DNA of 64,000 bases from Deinococcus sedimenti. Lineage in GTDB: Bacteria; Deinococcota; Deinococci; Deinococcales; Deinococcaceae. A model generated the notes under the pieces. The model had not been told where the DNA came from. It made no database searches and saw nothing but the letters and a program-made list of their open reading frames with translations. The stretch's first letter is position 1, and the number at the start of each line of letters is the position of its first letter. The stretch is from assembly GCF_014648135.1 (NCBI RefSeq), contig NZ_BMQN01000001.1, positions 62,001 to 126,000 on the forward strand. Reading direction: 5' to 3'. Shown here one piece after another: positions 1-11,096 of the stretch. Both the position numbers and the translations under genes were made by a program.

Positions 1-450
1 CGCCTGGGCCGCGTGACGGACCGGGTGCGGCAGCTCACGGCGCGCTTCAAGGTGCTCGTGACCGACGAGGGGCGCGCCGAGGCGCTCGCGCGGGACGAGA
101 AACGTCTGATCGTGCAGCAACTCCCGCGGCTGGCGCGGCGCAGCCGCATCATCGTGCGGGCCATGACGGCGCTGTACCTCGCCGTGGCACTCCTGGTCCT
201 GACGAGCATCCTGATCGGCGGGAGCGCCCTGATCGGCGAGGCCGCCGGGCCGTTCCCCGTGATCATCGCCATCGCAGGGGCCGCCGCGCTCGCGTACGGC
301 GCGCTGCTACTGAGCTTCGAGACGCGCCTGAGTGCCCGCACCACCAGGGAGGAGATGCAGTTCCTCGTGAACCTTGGCGAGCACTACGCCGGACTGTACG
401 ACGAGGCCCTGATCCGCAGCGCCCGTGAAGGCGTGGAAGAGAGCCGTTGA
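1..450 (+). CDS. DUF2721 family membrane protein, 5' end outside the window
   Basis: Small membrane protein of unknown function. The reading frame is open to base 1, and the first visible residues (RLGRVTDRVRQL) match the stretch that follows the first transmembrane helix in DUF2721 proteins. The true start and first helix are therefore outside the window, and the GTG at 13 is unlikely to be the start. Two hydrophobic helices follow at about codons 52-75 and 84-104, with a basic cytoplasmic stretch (ARRSR) before them. The family call rests on this pattern; no enzymatic role is known. It ends 20 bases before the next gene, which has its own promoter. Confidence 0.7.
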   Translation, partial: RLGRVTDRVRQLTARFKVLVTDEGRAEALARDEKRLIVQQLPRLARRSRIIVRAMTALYLAVALLVLTSILIGGSALIGEAAGPFPVIIAIAGAAALAYGALLLSFETRLSARTTREEMQFLVNLGEHYAGLYDEALIRSAREGVEESR

Positions 451-469
451 TTCCCGCTACGCTGCCCGC

Positions 470-754
470 ATGGCCCTGACGTTCACCGCCGAGCTGTTTC
501 ACTGGCGGGGTCCCGCCCCGCATTACTTCCTGCGCGTGCCGGAGGATCTGGTTCCGGATCTGAAGGACGCGGCGCGCTTCGTGACGTACGGGTGGGGCAT
601 GATCCCGTGCGAGGCGGTGGTGGGGGAGACCCGCTTCCGCACCTCGATCTTCCCGAAGGACGGCGGGTACCTGCTGCCCGTGAAGGTCGCCGTGCGCCGC
701 GCCGAGGCGCTGGAGGAGGGTCAGGCAGTGACGGTCACCGTCACGCCCGGCTGA
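470..754 (+). CDS. DUF1905 domain protein
   Basis: 94-residue protein that looks like a complete DUF1905 domain: an N-terminal F-x-A-E-L-F-H-W-x-G-P-A-P strand, a central WGMIPCEAVVGETRF stretch and a C-terminal E-x-G-x-x-V-T-V-T-V strand. The domain is a small beta-barrel fold of unknown biochemical role. The ATG at 470 is preceded by TACGCT with 6 nt between box and start, which fits a leaderless mRNA and sets the start here, not at codons further upstream. It is single-gene sized, with no operon partner; the trp leader promoter follows about 60 nt downstream. Confidence 0.75.
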   Translation: MALTFTAELFHWRGPAPHYFLRVPEDLVPDLKDAARFVTYGWGMIPCEAVVGETRFRTSIFPKDGGYLLPVKVAVRRAEALEEGQAVTVTVTPG

Positions 755-813
755 CCCGTCCGCCCGAGCGGCAGCCTGTCTACACACACCCTCTTCAGGC
801 CGGGGGGGCGCGC

Positions 814-819
814 TATGCT
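814..819 (+). promoter_or_regulatory. -10 box of the trp leader/trpEGD promoter
   Basis: TATGCT followed by 7 nt and then the ATG of the leader peptide at 827. With normal -10 to start-site spacing the transcript would begin at or within a base of that ATG. No convincing -35 hexamer is visible, which is common for this class of promoter here. Confidence 0.6.
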
Positions 820-826
820 GCCACGC

Positions 827-874
827 ATGACCGTGTACGGTGCGTGGTGGTGGCCCAGCAGAACCTGGGTCTGA
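827..874 (+). CDS. trpL: trp operon leader peptide (15 aa, four Trp)
   Basis: Short reading frame MTVYGAWWWPSRTWV followed by TGA. Three consecutive TGG codons plus a fourth before the stop make this a sensor of charged tRNA-Trp, as in classical attenuation. Its ATG lies 7 nt after a TATGCT -10 box, so the leader peptide itself is probably translated from a leaderless mRNA. A rho-independent terminator (901-933) follows about 25 nt after the stop and precedes trpE. The control logic (stalling at Trp codons allows read-through into trpEGD) is inferred from the known E. coli mechanism; the peptide, terminator and order are seen directly. Confidence 0.88.
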   Translation: MTVYGAWWWPSRTWV

Positions 875-900
875 TCTCGCATTCCGACATTGCACGGACG

Positions 901-933
901 CGCCCAGGTGGAACTCCCACCCGGGCGTTTTTT
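901..933 (+). terminator. trp attenuator terminator
   Basis: An 11-base-pair stem (901-911 with 917-927, one A/C mismatch at 906/922) and a 5-base loop, followed by six T residues at 928-933. It lies between the Trp-rich leader peptide and trpE. The mutually exclusive antiterminator was not worked out base by base. Confidence 0.85.
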
Positions 934-960
934 CTTCCCCCCAGACCCCCCAGGAGACCC

Positions 961-2385
<1,425 letters not shown>

Positions 2386-2435
2386 TGGCCATCACGCCGG
2401 CCGACCCGAATGCCGCCCGCTCAGGAGACTCACCG

Positions 2436-3062
2436 ATGACCCAGGCCACCGCCCCCCTCCGCCTCCTCCTGATCGATAACTACGATTCGTTCACGTTCAA
2501 TCTGGTGCAGTACTTCGGGGCGCTGGGCGCGGAGTTGACGGTGTGGCGCAATGATGCGTTTTCGCTGGATGACGTGCGGGCGCTGAATCCGGATGCGATC
2601 GTGGTGTCGCCGGGGCCGTGCACGCCCACCGAGGCGGGGCAGAGTGTGGCGGTGATCCGTGACCTGGGGTCCAGCGTGCCGGTGCTGGGCGTGTGCCTGG
2701 GGCATCAGAGTATCGGGGAGGCGTTCGGGGCGCAGGTGGGCCGCGCGCTCCTGCCGGTGCATGGGAAGACCAGTCCGGTGCGGCATGACGGTTCGGGGCT
2801 GTTCGCGGGCCTGCGGGACGGCGTGACCGTCACGCGGTACCACTCGCTGGTGGTGCGGGACCTGCCGCCGGAACTGGTGGCGACAGCCTGGACGACCGAT
2901 CCGGGCGAGGAGGTCGTGATGGCGCTGCGGCACCGGGAGTTCCCGGTGTTCGGGGTGCAGTTCCACCCGGAGAGCATCGCGACGGAGGATGGGCTGGAGA
3001 TGCTGCGGAACTTCCTGGCCGAGGTGCAGGCGTTTCGTGCGCGGCGGGAGGGAGTGAAGTGA
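2436..3062 (+). CDS. trpG: Anthranilate synthase component II (glutamine amidotransferase)
   Basis: 208 residues; class I glutamine amidotransferase that supplies ammonia to TrpE. The catalytic Cys sits in GVCLGHQ, and the His and Glu in FHPES near the C-terminus; the N-terminal DNYDSFTFNLVQ motif is typical of TrpG/PabA. AGGAGA with 7 nt spacing fixes the start at 2436, although an in-frame ATG overlapping the trpE stop at 2385 would add 17 residues. Its TGA overlaps the trpD start (TGATG), indicating translational coupling. A TrpG/PabA dual role cannot be excluded from sequence alone, but the position between trpE and trpD favours TrpG. Confidence 0.94.
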   Translation: MTQATAPLRLLLIDNYDSFTFNLVQYFGALGAELTVWRNDAFSLDDVRALNPDAIVVSPGPCTPTEAGQSVAVIRDLGSSVPVLGVCLGHQSIGEAFGAQVGRALLPVHGKTSPVRHDGSGLFAGLRDGVTVTRYHSLVVRDLPPELVATAWTTDPGEEVVMALRHREFPVFGVQFHPESIATEDGLEMLRNFLAEVQAFRARREGVK

Positions 3063-4063
3063 TGCACGCGAGGTTGATGAACGGAGAGCGCCTGACGCAG
3101 GTGGAGGCGGCGACCTTCATGCGCGAGGTGATGGAGGGCGAGCTGAGTGGCGTGCGGCTCGCGGCTGCACTGGCGGCCCTGCGGGTGCGGGGTGAGACGT
3201 CCGAGGAGATCGCGGGCTTCGCGCAGGCCATGCGGGAGCACGCGGTGCGCGTGAATGTCGAGCCGCGCGAGGTGCTGCTGGACGTCGTCGGGACCGGCGG
3301 GGACGGAGCGCACACCTTCAACATCAGCACCACGACGGCGTTCGTGGTGGCGGGCGCGGGCGTGCCGGTTGCGAAGCACGGCAACCGCGCCGCGAGCAGC
3401 CGCGCCGGGAGCGCCGACGTGCTGGAGGCGCTGGGCGTGAACCTGGACGCCACGCCGGACGTCGTGGCGGACGCCGTGAACACCCTGGGCATCGGGTTCA
3501 TGTTCGCCCGGAACTACCACCCGGCCCTGCGGCACGCCGCGCCCGTCCGCTCGGAACTCGCCGCCCGCACCGTGTTCAACATCCTGGGGCCACTCAGCAA
3601 CCCGGCGGGCGCCACGCACCTCGTCGTGGGCGTGTTCAAACCGGAATTGACCCGCACCCTGGCGGAGGTGCTGCGCCTGCTGGGTGCGCGCGGCGCGACC
3701 GTCGTGAACGGCAGCGGCCTGGACGAGTTCACCGTCAGCGGCGTGAACACCGTCTCCGGCCTGCGCGACGGCGAGATCATCGACCGCACCATTCACCCCG
3801 AGGAGGCGGGCGTGAGTCTGCACCCGCGCGAGGCGATCGTGGGCGGCAGCCCCGCCGAGAACGCCGAGATCACCCGCGCCCTCCTCACCGGGGGCGGCAC
3901 GCCCGCCCAGCGGGACATCGTCGCCCTGAATGCCGGGGCGGCCCTGCGCACCGCGGGCCGCGCCGCGAGCATCCGCGAGGGCGTCGAACAGGCCCGCGAG
4001 GTCATGCGCGGCGGGCAGGGCTGGGACATCCTGCAACGCTACGCCGCGCATACGCGGCGGTAA
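3062..4063 (+). CDS. trpD: Anthranilate phosphoribosyltransferase
   Basis: 333 residues; transfers the phosphoribosyl group of PRPP to anthranilate. Family motifs are DVVGTGGDG (PRPP-binding glycine loop, about residue 78), KHGNRAASS (anthranilate/PRPP site) and RNYHPA with PVRSELAARTVFNILGPL. The ATG overlaps the trpG stop by one base and follows a purine-rich GGAGGGAG; a GTG three bases upstream is the alternative. Last gene of the attenuated trpEGD unit; trpC, F, B and A are not in this window. Two hairpins follow the stop. Confidence 0.95.
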   Translation: MHARLMNGERLTQVEAATFMREVMEGELSGVRLAAALAALRVRGETSEEIAGFAQAMREHAVRVNVEPREVLLDVVGTGGDGAHTFNISTTTAFVVAGAGVPVAKHGNRAASSRAGSADVLEALGVNLDATPDVVADAVNTLGIGFMFARNYHPALRHAAPVRSELAARTVFNILGPLSNPAGATHLVVGVFKPELTRTLAEVLRLLGARGATVVNGSGLDEFTVSGVNTVSGLRDGEIIDRTIHPEEAGVSLHPREAIVGGSPAENAEITRALLTGGGTPAQRDIVALNAGAALRTAGRAASIREGVEQAREVMRGGQGWDILQRYAAHTRR

Positions 4064-4073
4064 TGGAAGACAG

Positions 4074-4126
4074 TTGATGGTTGATAGAGGAAAGCGGTCC
4101 AGCCTCTATCACCTTTCAACCATCAA
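4074..4126. repeat. Long intergenic hairpin after trpD
   Basis: Inverted repeat: 4074-4084 pairs with 4116-4126 (11 bp) and 4085-4090 with 4103-4108 (6 bp), with a 7-base bulge at 4109-4115. A-rich sequence follows on the plus strand, so it is not a classical terminator for trpD. It belongs to the recurring class of gene-end hairpins described in the findings. Confidence 0.7.
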
Positions 4127-4127
4127 C

Positions 4128-4164
4128 AAAAAAAGCCCCCGCACCCGAAGGTGAGGGGGCTTTT
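4128..4164. terminator. Bidirectional terminator between trpD and rpsI
   Basis: Stem 4135-4145 with 4150-4160 (one mismatch), loop CGAA, flanked by seven A on the left and four T on the right. It can end rplM-rpsI transcripts on the minus strand (seven U) and trpEGD on the plus strand. Confidence 0.88.
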
Positions 4165-4180
4165 CGCAGCGTTCCTCGGA

Positions 4181-5007
<827 letters not shown>

Positions 5008-5103
5008 CGTGAAACTCCGAAGTTGGGGGATTTGGCTGCGACACGGTCCAGGCCGACGGGGGAGAAGGCTGCTGGCGTGTCCGGGTGCCTCCCGGTCATC
5101 TCG

Positions 5104-5133
5104 GCCCTACCAAGCGCGAGACACTAAAGGCAA
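5104..5133 (-). promoter_or_regulatory. Possible rplM-rpsI promoter
   Basis: On the minus strand TTGCCT (5133-5128), an 18-base spacer and TAGGGC (5109-5104). The -10 match is weak. The leader downstream contains a 6-bp GACACG/CGTGTC stem, but no known leader motif was recognised. Confidence 0.35.
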
Positions 5134-5178
5134 GGGTACCAGATGAGGGCTGGCGGGGCAAGCGACGAACCGGAGTGC

Positions 5179-5571
5179 CTACGAACCGCGCTGGACAGCA
5201 GGCTGCTCAAGGCGCCAGTTCGAGTGCTCCTTCGGCGGATCGCCGACATCGCAGACGTGCTCGGGCAGGAACGGTACCTCCACTCCGGGGCGCAGGGAAT
5301 CACCGCACGCCGTATGCGGCGTGGAATCCAGGACACCCACGTACACGTTTCCCTCCTGCCGGGAGACGATGACCCACATCCGCTCTGTGCCGAGCATCGG
5401 CCTTCCGTTCTCCTGAAACAGAATGTCGAACAGCAGTTTTGCAGCCTGTCCCCGCTGAAGGGAGGATCGAACCTGCAGTGTCGGAATCCAGAACGTGTCG
5501 GGGTGTGCCGCGTGCCGTTCCTCGGCAGACAGGAGCTCGAAGCCGTCCCGTTCGTACTCGGGCCATCTCAC
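5179..5571 (-). CDS. DUF2314-like hypothetical protein
   Basis: 130 residues if it starts at the GTG that overlaps the aroQ stop (GTGA). The C-terminal half has E-R-M-W-V-I-V, an N-V-Y-V-G-V-L-D-S-T-P strand, L-R-P-G-V-E-V-P-F and EHVCDV. This pattern resembles the DUF2314 fold (MWV...GxLxNxP...GdxV), but the match is by eye and not firm. Four-base overlap with aroQ indicates coupled translation at the end of the shikimate operon; a metabolic link is not implied. Function unknown. Confidence 0.6.
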   Translation of the reverse strand: MRWPEYERDGFELLSAEERHAAHPDTFWIPTLQVRSSLQRGQAAKLLFDILFQENGRPMLGTERMWVIVSRQEGNVYVGVLDSTPHTACGDSLRPGVEVPFLPEHVCDVGDPPKEHSNWRLEQPAVQRGS

Positions 5572-5999
5572 GCCTGTCCCTCGACAAGTGCTTCCAGGCC
5601 CAGGCGGTACCCAAGGAAGCCCAGGCCGCTGATCTTGCCGCGGCACACGGCGGCGGTGACGCTCCTGTGGCGGAATTCCTCGCGGGCGTCCACGTTGCTG
5701 ATGTGCACCTCGATCACGGGGACGCGCTGCCCGGCGATCGCGTCGCGCAGCGCGTACGAGTAGTGGGTCAGCGCGCCGGGGTTCAGGACGATGCCGGTGA
5801 AGCCGTGTTCCTCGGCTTCGTGGATCCATTCGATGAGCTGGCCCTCGTAGTTGCTCTGGCGGCAGGTGACGGCCTGTCCGAGTTCCGCGCCCCAGGCGTC
5901 GCACTGGCGTTCCAGGTCTTCGAGGGTCTGGGAGCCGTACACGCCGGGTTCCCGCAGGCCGAGTCGGTTGAGGTTGGGGCCGTTCAGCACGAGCAGCAT
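5568..5999 (-). CDS. aroQ: 3-dehydroquinate dehydratase, type II
   Basis: 143 residues. Converts 3-dehydroquinate to 3-dehydroshikimate by anti elimination. Shows LNGPNLNRLGLREPGVYG with the catalytic Tyr, QSNYEGQLIEWIHEA, LNPGALTHYSYALRDA and EVHISNVDAREEFRHRS with the catalytic His. TACGCT ends 6 nt before the ATG, so it can be transcribed as a leaderless mRNA independently of aroB, whose stop is 67 nt upstream. Confidence 0.96.
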   Translation of the reverse strand: MLLVLNGPNLNRLGLREPGVYGSQTLEDLERQCDAWGAELGQAVTCRQSNYEGQLIEWIHEAEEHGFTGIVLNPGALTHYSYALRDAIAGQRVPVIEVHISNVDAREEFRHRSVTAAVCRGKISGLGFLGYRLGLEALVEGQA

Positions 6000-6066
6000 G
6001 CCCGCAGCGTACCGCCCCCGGCGTGTGGGCCAGGGGCGGATTGTGCAGCCCGCATGGAGGGGGCGC

Positions 6067-7122
6067 TCAGGTCAGCAGGTTCAGGTCGCGCAGATCGCCC
6101 TGCCAGCCGCTGAATTCCTCGCGCAGCACGTCTTCCGGCACACGCCTCAGGTACGGCTGCGCGAGGTCACGCAGGAGCACGAAGCGCACGCCGTCCGCGT
6201 CGGCCTTCTTGTCGCGCGCCATGAAGGTCAGGGCCTCCTCGAAGGTCACGGGGGGCAGGGGCGCAGGCTGCTGCCACGTCAGGAACGCGCGGGTGTGCCC
6301 GGTCAGGTCCGCGCCGCCCAGCGCGCGGGACAGCCGCGCCGCGTAGTGCATCCCGTACCCGACCGCGTCGCCGTGCGACACGCCGTGGTGCGTGACGGCC
6401 TCCAGCGCGTGCGCCAGCGTGTGCCCGAAGTTCAGGAACGCCCGCTCGCCGCGTTCGGTCAGGTCACGGGTCACGACGCCCGCCTTCACGGCGATCGCGT
6501 CGGCCAGCGTGCCCTCCAGCAGCGGTCCGCCGGGCCGGAAGTCCGGGGACAGCACCCGGTCCAGCAGCGTGGGGTCGCTGATCAGGCCGTGCTTGAACGC
6601 CTCGGCGGCCCCCTCGCGGAACACCGCGCCGGGCAGGGTGCCCAGGGTATCGGTGTCGCACCACACGGCGCGCGGCGGCCAGAACGCCCCCACCAGGTTC
6701 TTCCCCTCGGGGAGGTTCACGCCGGTCTTGCCGCCCACCGCCGCGTCCACCATGCCGAGCAGTGTGGTCGGCAGCGTGTAGAACGCCACGCCGCGCAGGT
6801 AACTGGCCGCCGCGAAGCCCGCCAGGTCGGTCGCCGCGCCGCCCCCCAGCCCCACGACCGCGCCGTCGCGCGGGATGTTCGCGCCCGCCAGCCGGGACAG
6901 CACGCCCGAGAGAACCTCCAGCGTCTTGCAGTCGTCCCGCGCGGGCACGGGAATCGTCACGGTGGGTTGCAGCGCCGCCTGCACCCGCGTCACGAATTCC
7001 TGGGGCAGGTCGACCGGGTGAATCAGGGCGACGTGCCGCTCGGGGACCCTCAGCGTGTCCAACAGGCCCGCGCCGACCTCCACCGCGTACGGTGACGCGC
7101 CACCGACCTCAATCCGACGCAC
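6067..7122 (-). CDS. aroB: 3-dehydroquinate synthase
   Basis: 351 residues from a GTG that lies 14 nt inside the end of aroK. NAD-dependent cyclisation of DAHP to 3-dehydroquinate. Motifs: [21 protein letters not shown] (nucleotide binding), [42 protein letters not shown] and [11 protein letters not shown] with metal-binding His residues. A longer open frame continues upstream but its residues do not resemble AroB, so the GTG at 7122 (RRIEVGG start) is preferred. Coupled to aroK by overlap. Confidence 0.95.
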   Translation of the reverse strand: MRRIEVGGASPYAVEVGAGLLDTLRVPERHVALIHPVDLPQEFVTRVQAALQPTVTIPVPARDDCKTLEVLSGVLSRLAGANIPRDGAVVGLGGGAATDLAGFAAASYLRGVAFYTLPTTLLGMVDAAVGGKTGVNLPEGKNLVGAFWPPRAVWCDTDTLGTLPGAVFREGAAEAFKHGLISDPTLLDRVLSPDFRPGGPLLEGTLADAIAVKAGVVTRDLTERGERAFLNFGHTLAHALEAVTHHGVSHGDAVGYGMHYAARLSRALGGADLTGHTRAFLTWQQPAPLPPVTFEEALTFMARDKKADADGVRFVLLRDLAQPYLRRVPEDVLREEFSGWQGDLRDLNLLT

Positions 7123-7885
7123 GCGACTCCCCGCCCGGCGTGTGGTCAGGCGCCGCATGATCCAGAGCCGCATGATCCAGTGCCCAGGCATGCTGCGCGT
7201 CCGCCCACGACCACAGTCGGTCGATGATCTCCTCGACGATCTCCTCGCTGGGCCGCCCGTCGCTGTGCACATGGATAGTGCCCTGCTGGTATACCGGGGC
7301 GCGCTCGTCCATCAGCGTGCGGATGCGCTCGAGGGGGTCCTCGGTGCGCAGCAGGGGGCGGTCGCTGTGCTTCGTGCGCTGGTAGATCGTCTCCGGCGTC
7401 GCCCACAGCACCACCACCGGCCCGCGTTCCAGCAGGCAGCGGCGGTTCTCCTCCTGGATGAACGTCCCGCCGCCCAGGCTGATCACGGCGTGCTCCAGCC
7501 GGGTCACGCGGCCCACGACCTCGTGCTCGCAGGCGCGGAAGTACCCCTCGCCCTCCTGCGCGAACACCTCCGGGATGCTCTTGCCGACCACGCGCGTGAT
7601 CAGCTTGTCGGTATCCACGAAGTGCAGCGCCAGCGCCCGCGACAGTTCCCAGCCGATCCGGCTCTTGCCGGTGCCCATGAAGCCCGCCAGCGCCACCCAC
7701 GACACCGGACGCTCGATGAGGCCCGAACTGAACATGGGGGACAGTGTACGGGAATCCTCCGGCAGCGGCGTGACGCGTCCCCCGATGTCCTCGGGAACGT
7801 CGCGCAGGTGCCCGGCCAGACCGTCCTCCAGTCCGGCCCGGAACGCCTGCAGGTGCGGGCGGCCGCCCTCGGTGTCGTTCAGCAT
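7109..7885 (-). CDS. aroK: Shikimate kinase, possibly with N-terminal extension
   Basis: Phosphorylates shikimate at O3 with ATP. P-loop [26 protein letters not shown] (shikimate site), [11 protein letters not shown] and RPLLR (lid region) are present. The first ATG directly follows the aroC stop and gives 258 residues. An internal ATG at 7735 gives 208 and is preceded by TACACT with 7 nt spacing, a leaderless-type promoter. The 50-residue extension has high GC at third positions, so it is probably translated in the long form. Both forms could be made; the kinase core starts about 12 residues after the internal ATG. Confidence 0.9.
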   Translation of the reverse strand: MLNDTEGGRPHLQAFRAGLEDGLAGHLRDVPEDIGGRVTPLPEDSRTLSPMFSSGLIERPVSWVALAGFMGTGKSRIGWELSRALALHFVDTDKLITRVVGKSIPEVFAQEGEGYFRACEHEVVGRVTRLEHAVISLGGGTFIQEENRRCLLERGPVVVLWATPETIYQRTKHSDRPLLRTEDPLERIRTLMDERAPVYQQGTIHVHSDGRPSEEIVEEIIDRLWSWADAQHAWALDHAALDHAAPDHTPGGESRASD

Positions 7886-9034
<1,149 letters not shown>

Positions 9035-9080
9035 GCCACACGACTGTAGCGCCATCCCGCTGCCCGCCGCGCGCCCCTGC

Positions 9081-9114
9081 ACAAACAAAGCGCGCCCCCG
9101 TGAAGGAGGCGCGC
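9081..9114 (-). terminator. Terminator of the pil operon
   Basis: On the minus strand a 7-bp GCGCGCC stem (9114-9108 with 9096-9090) with an 11-base loop, followed by TTTGTTTGT. It lies 15 nt past the pilQ stop and before aroC. Confidence 0.8.
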
Positions 9115-9128
9115 CGGGAAGACCCGCG

Positions 9129-11093
9129 TTACTGGACGATGTTCCCGGTGATGACCACCAGCAGCTGCGTCTGCTGCTTGGTCGTGCTCTGCGAACCGAA
9201 CAGCGCCCCGACCACCGGGATGCTCGACAGGAACGGCACGCCGGCATTCGTGGTGGATTCCTTGGTGGCCAGCAGCCCGCTGAGCAGCAGCGTCTGCCCG
9301 TTCTTGAACGTCAGGGTCGTCTGCGCCTCGCTGTTCGTGAACTGCAGGATGTTCGGCAGCGTCGAGGCGTTGATGGCCGTCTGGAGGGCATTCACCTGCC
9401 CACGCACGCGCAGCGTGATCGTGCCGTCCGGGGCCACCTGCGGGCTGTAGAAATCCAGGTTCACGCCGTAATCGATCTGCTTCTGAATGGCCTGCACGTT
9501 CGCCGCTGCCGAGGGAATGTTCACTTCCAGGCGACCGCCGCTCTTGATGCTGGCCGCTGCCGTGCTCGACGCGTTCTGCGTGTCGCCCGACGCACCCAGC
9601 GAGCGCTGACCGCTCTGCATGGTGATGCTGCCGTCGTACACGCTCTTGCTGAGCCCCTGGTTCTGCAGGGTGTTCAGCGTGGCGCCGAGGTTGAAGCCCA
9701 CGAGGCTCTGCGTCGGGTCAAAGGACAGGGCCAGGCCACTGGCGGCGCCCGTGGAGACGTTGAAGCCGCCGAAGCCTGCTTTCAGGTTCACGCCCAGACT
9801 GCGCGCGGCCGTCTCGGTGATCTCCTGAATGCGGACCTGCACGTTGATCTGCGGCACCTTCTGGTCCAGCTGCGGAATGAGTTCGGACACCTGGGCCACC
9901 TGACCGGCCGTGCCGCGCACGATCAGGGTGTTCGTCCGCTTGTCCGCGATAATGGTGACGGCGTTGGCGGTCGGCGTCGCGGCGGCGGCCGTGGTCGTCG
10001 GGATGGCCGGCGTCGCCGTGCCAGTGGCCGTGGTCGCCGTGGTGCCTGCCGCTGTGGTCGGCGTCGCGCCCAGTTCCCGGGCCAGCGTGCCTTCCAGCGT
10101 GGCCTTGACTTCCTCCGCGCTGGCGTTCACGAGCGTGAACACCCGCTGCGTGATCTGCTCACCGGCCACGACGGGCGCGGCGCGGTCCACCTGACCCAGC
10201 AGGGTCAGTGCGGCGTCCAGCTGGTTCTGCGGGCCGGTCACGACCAGTTGACCGGTCTGCCCGACCGGCGTGACCTTCAGGCCCGGGTACTGCGCAGCCA
10301 GCAGCGCCACGATGTCCGCCTGAGCGCCCTTAACGGCGTACACCCGCTGAACGGTCTGGATTTCTGGCGTACTGGTCGTCGCCGTGCCGGTGGTGGAGGT
10401 GGTGTCCAGCTGACCCAGCAGGCGCGTGACCTCCGCCACCTCCTTGTTCGTGCCGCGCACGATGACGGCGTTACTGCGCACATCGGGCACGATCCGCAGG
10501 GTGGTGCTGTCAAGCTTCACGTCCACCAGCGTGCGGGTCACTCCGACGGTGTTGCCCTGCGCGTCCCGCTGAGGGGTCTCGCTGTAGGTGGGCGTCCCGA
10601 AGAACAGCTTGACCTGCTGGGCCGCCTGGGTGGCGTCGGCGTTGCGCAGCGTCACCGTCCGCTGGATGGGCGTATTGCTCACGCGCAGGACCGGCTGGCC
10701 GGCCAGGGTGACCACGTCGTACGTCAGGCCGTACACGTCCATCAGCAGCGGCCAGACCTCGTTGAACGGCTTGTTCTGGAAGGAGTACACGACGGGACGG
10801 GCAGTGTCGGTCACGCCGGTCGCTGGGGTTCCCGTGGCGGTACCGGCGGTGGGCGCGGTGCCCGCCGCCTGGGGCAGCGCGTCCACGTTCGTGTCGAGGA
10901 TCAGGCCGTACCCGGCGCTCTTGGCCAGCGCGGCCAGCAGGCTCGACAGCGGTCCGGCGTACCGGCCGATCTCGATGGTCACGTTGGCGTTCGTGAGGCT
11001 GGAGTCGGCCACCGAGGAGGTCGTGGGGGCGGTCTGAGCGGCGGCCATGCCCAGTGCAGCGGTCAGCAGGAGAGAAGCGAAGCGTTTAGTCAT
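9129..11093 (-). CDS. pilQ: Type IV pilus / competence secretin
   Basis: 654 residues with a Sec signal peptide (about 1-20). Forms the outer-membrane ring through which the pilus and, during natural transformation, DNA pass. The N-terminal half has repeated secretin N-domains (TNVTIEIGRY, VVTLAGQPVLRVSN, RSNAVIVRGTNKEV, RTNTLIVRGTAGQV) separated by Thr/Ala-rich linkers. The C-terminal 220 residues are the secretin beta-domain (NVQVRIQEI, GLLATKES, PFLSSIPVVGALFG) ending LLVVITGNIVQ. Last gene of the pilM-N-O-x-Q unit; position next to aroC and aroB matches the D. radiodurans arrangement as I remember it. Confidence 0.94.
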   Translation of the reverse strand: MTKRFASLLLTAALGMAAAQTAPTTSSVADSSLTNANVTIEIGRYAGPLSSLLAALAKSAGYGLILDTNVDALPQAAGTAPTAGTATGTPATGVTDTARPVVYSFQNKPFNEVWPLLMDVYGLTYDVVTLAGQPVLRVSNTPIQRTVTLRNADATQAAQQVKLFFGTPTYSETPQRDAQGNTVGVTRTLVDVKLDSTTLRIVPDVRSNAVIVRGTNKEVAEVTRLLGQLDTTSTTGTATTSTPEIQTVQRVYAVKGAQADIVALLAAQYPGLKVTPVGQTGQLVVTGPQNQLDAALTLLGQVDRAAPVVAGEQITQRVFTLVNASAEEVKATLEGTLARELGATPTTAAGTTATTATGTATPAIPTTTAAAATPTANAVTIIADKRTNTLIVRGTAGQVAQVSELIPQLDQKVPQINVQVRIQEITETAARSLGVNLKAGFGGFNVSTGAASGLALSFDPTQSLVGFNLGATLNTLQNQGLSKSVYDGSITMQSGQRSLGASGDTQNASSTAAASIKSGGRLEVNIPSAAANVQAIQKQIDYGVNLDFYSPQVAPDGTITLRVRGQVNALQTAINASTLPNILQFTNSEAQTTLTFKNGQTLLLSGLLATKESTTNAGVPFLSSIPVVGALFGSQSTTKQQTQLLVVITGNIVQ

Positions 11094-11096
11094 GGC

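Noticed and set aside
2705..4051. Long antisense reading frame over trpG-trpD
   Set aside because: Exact complement of well-supported trp genes; composition is that of a GC-rich shadow frame with no motif or start signal.
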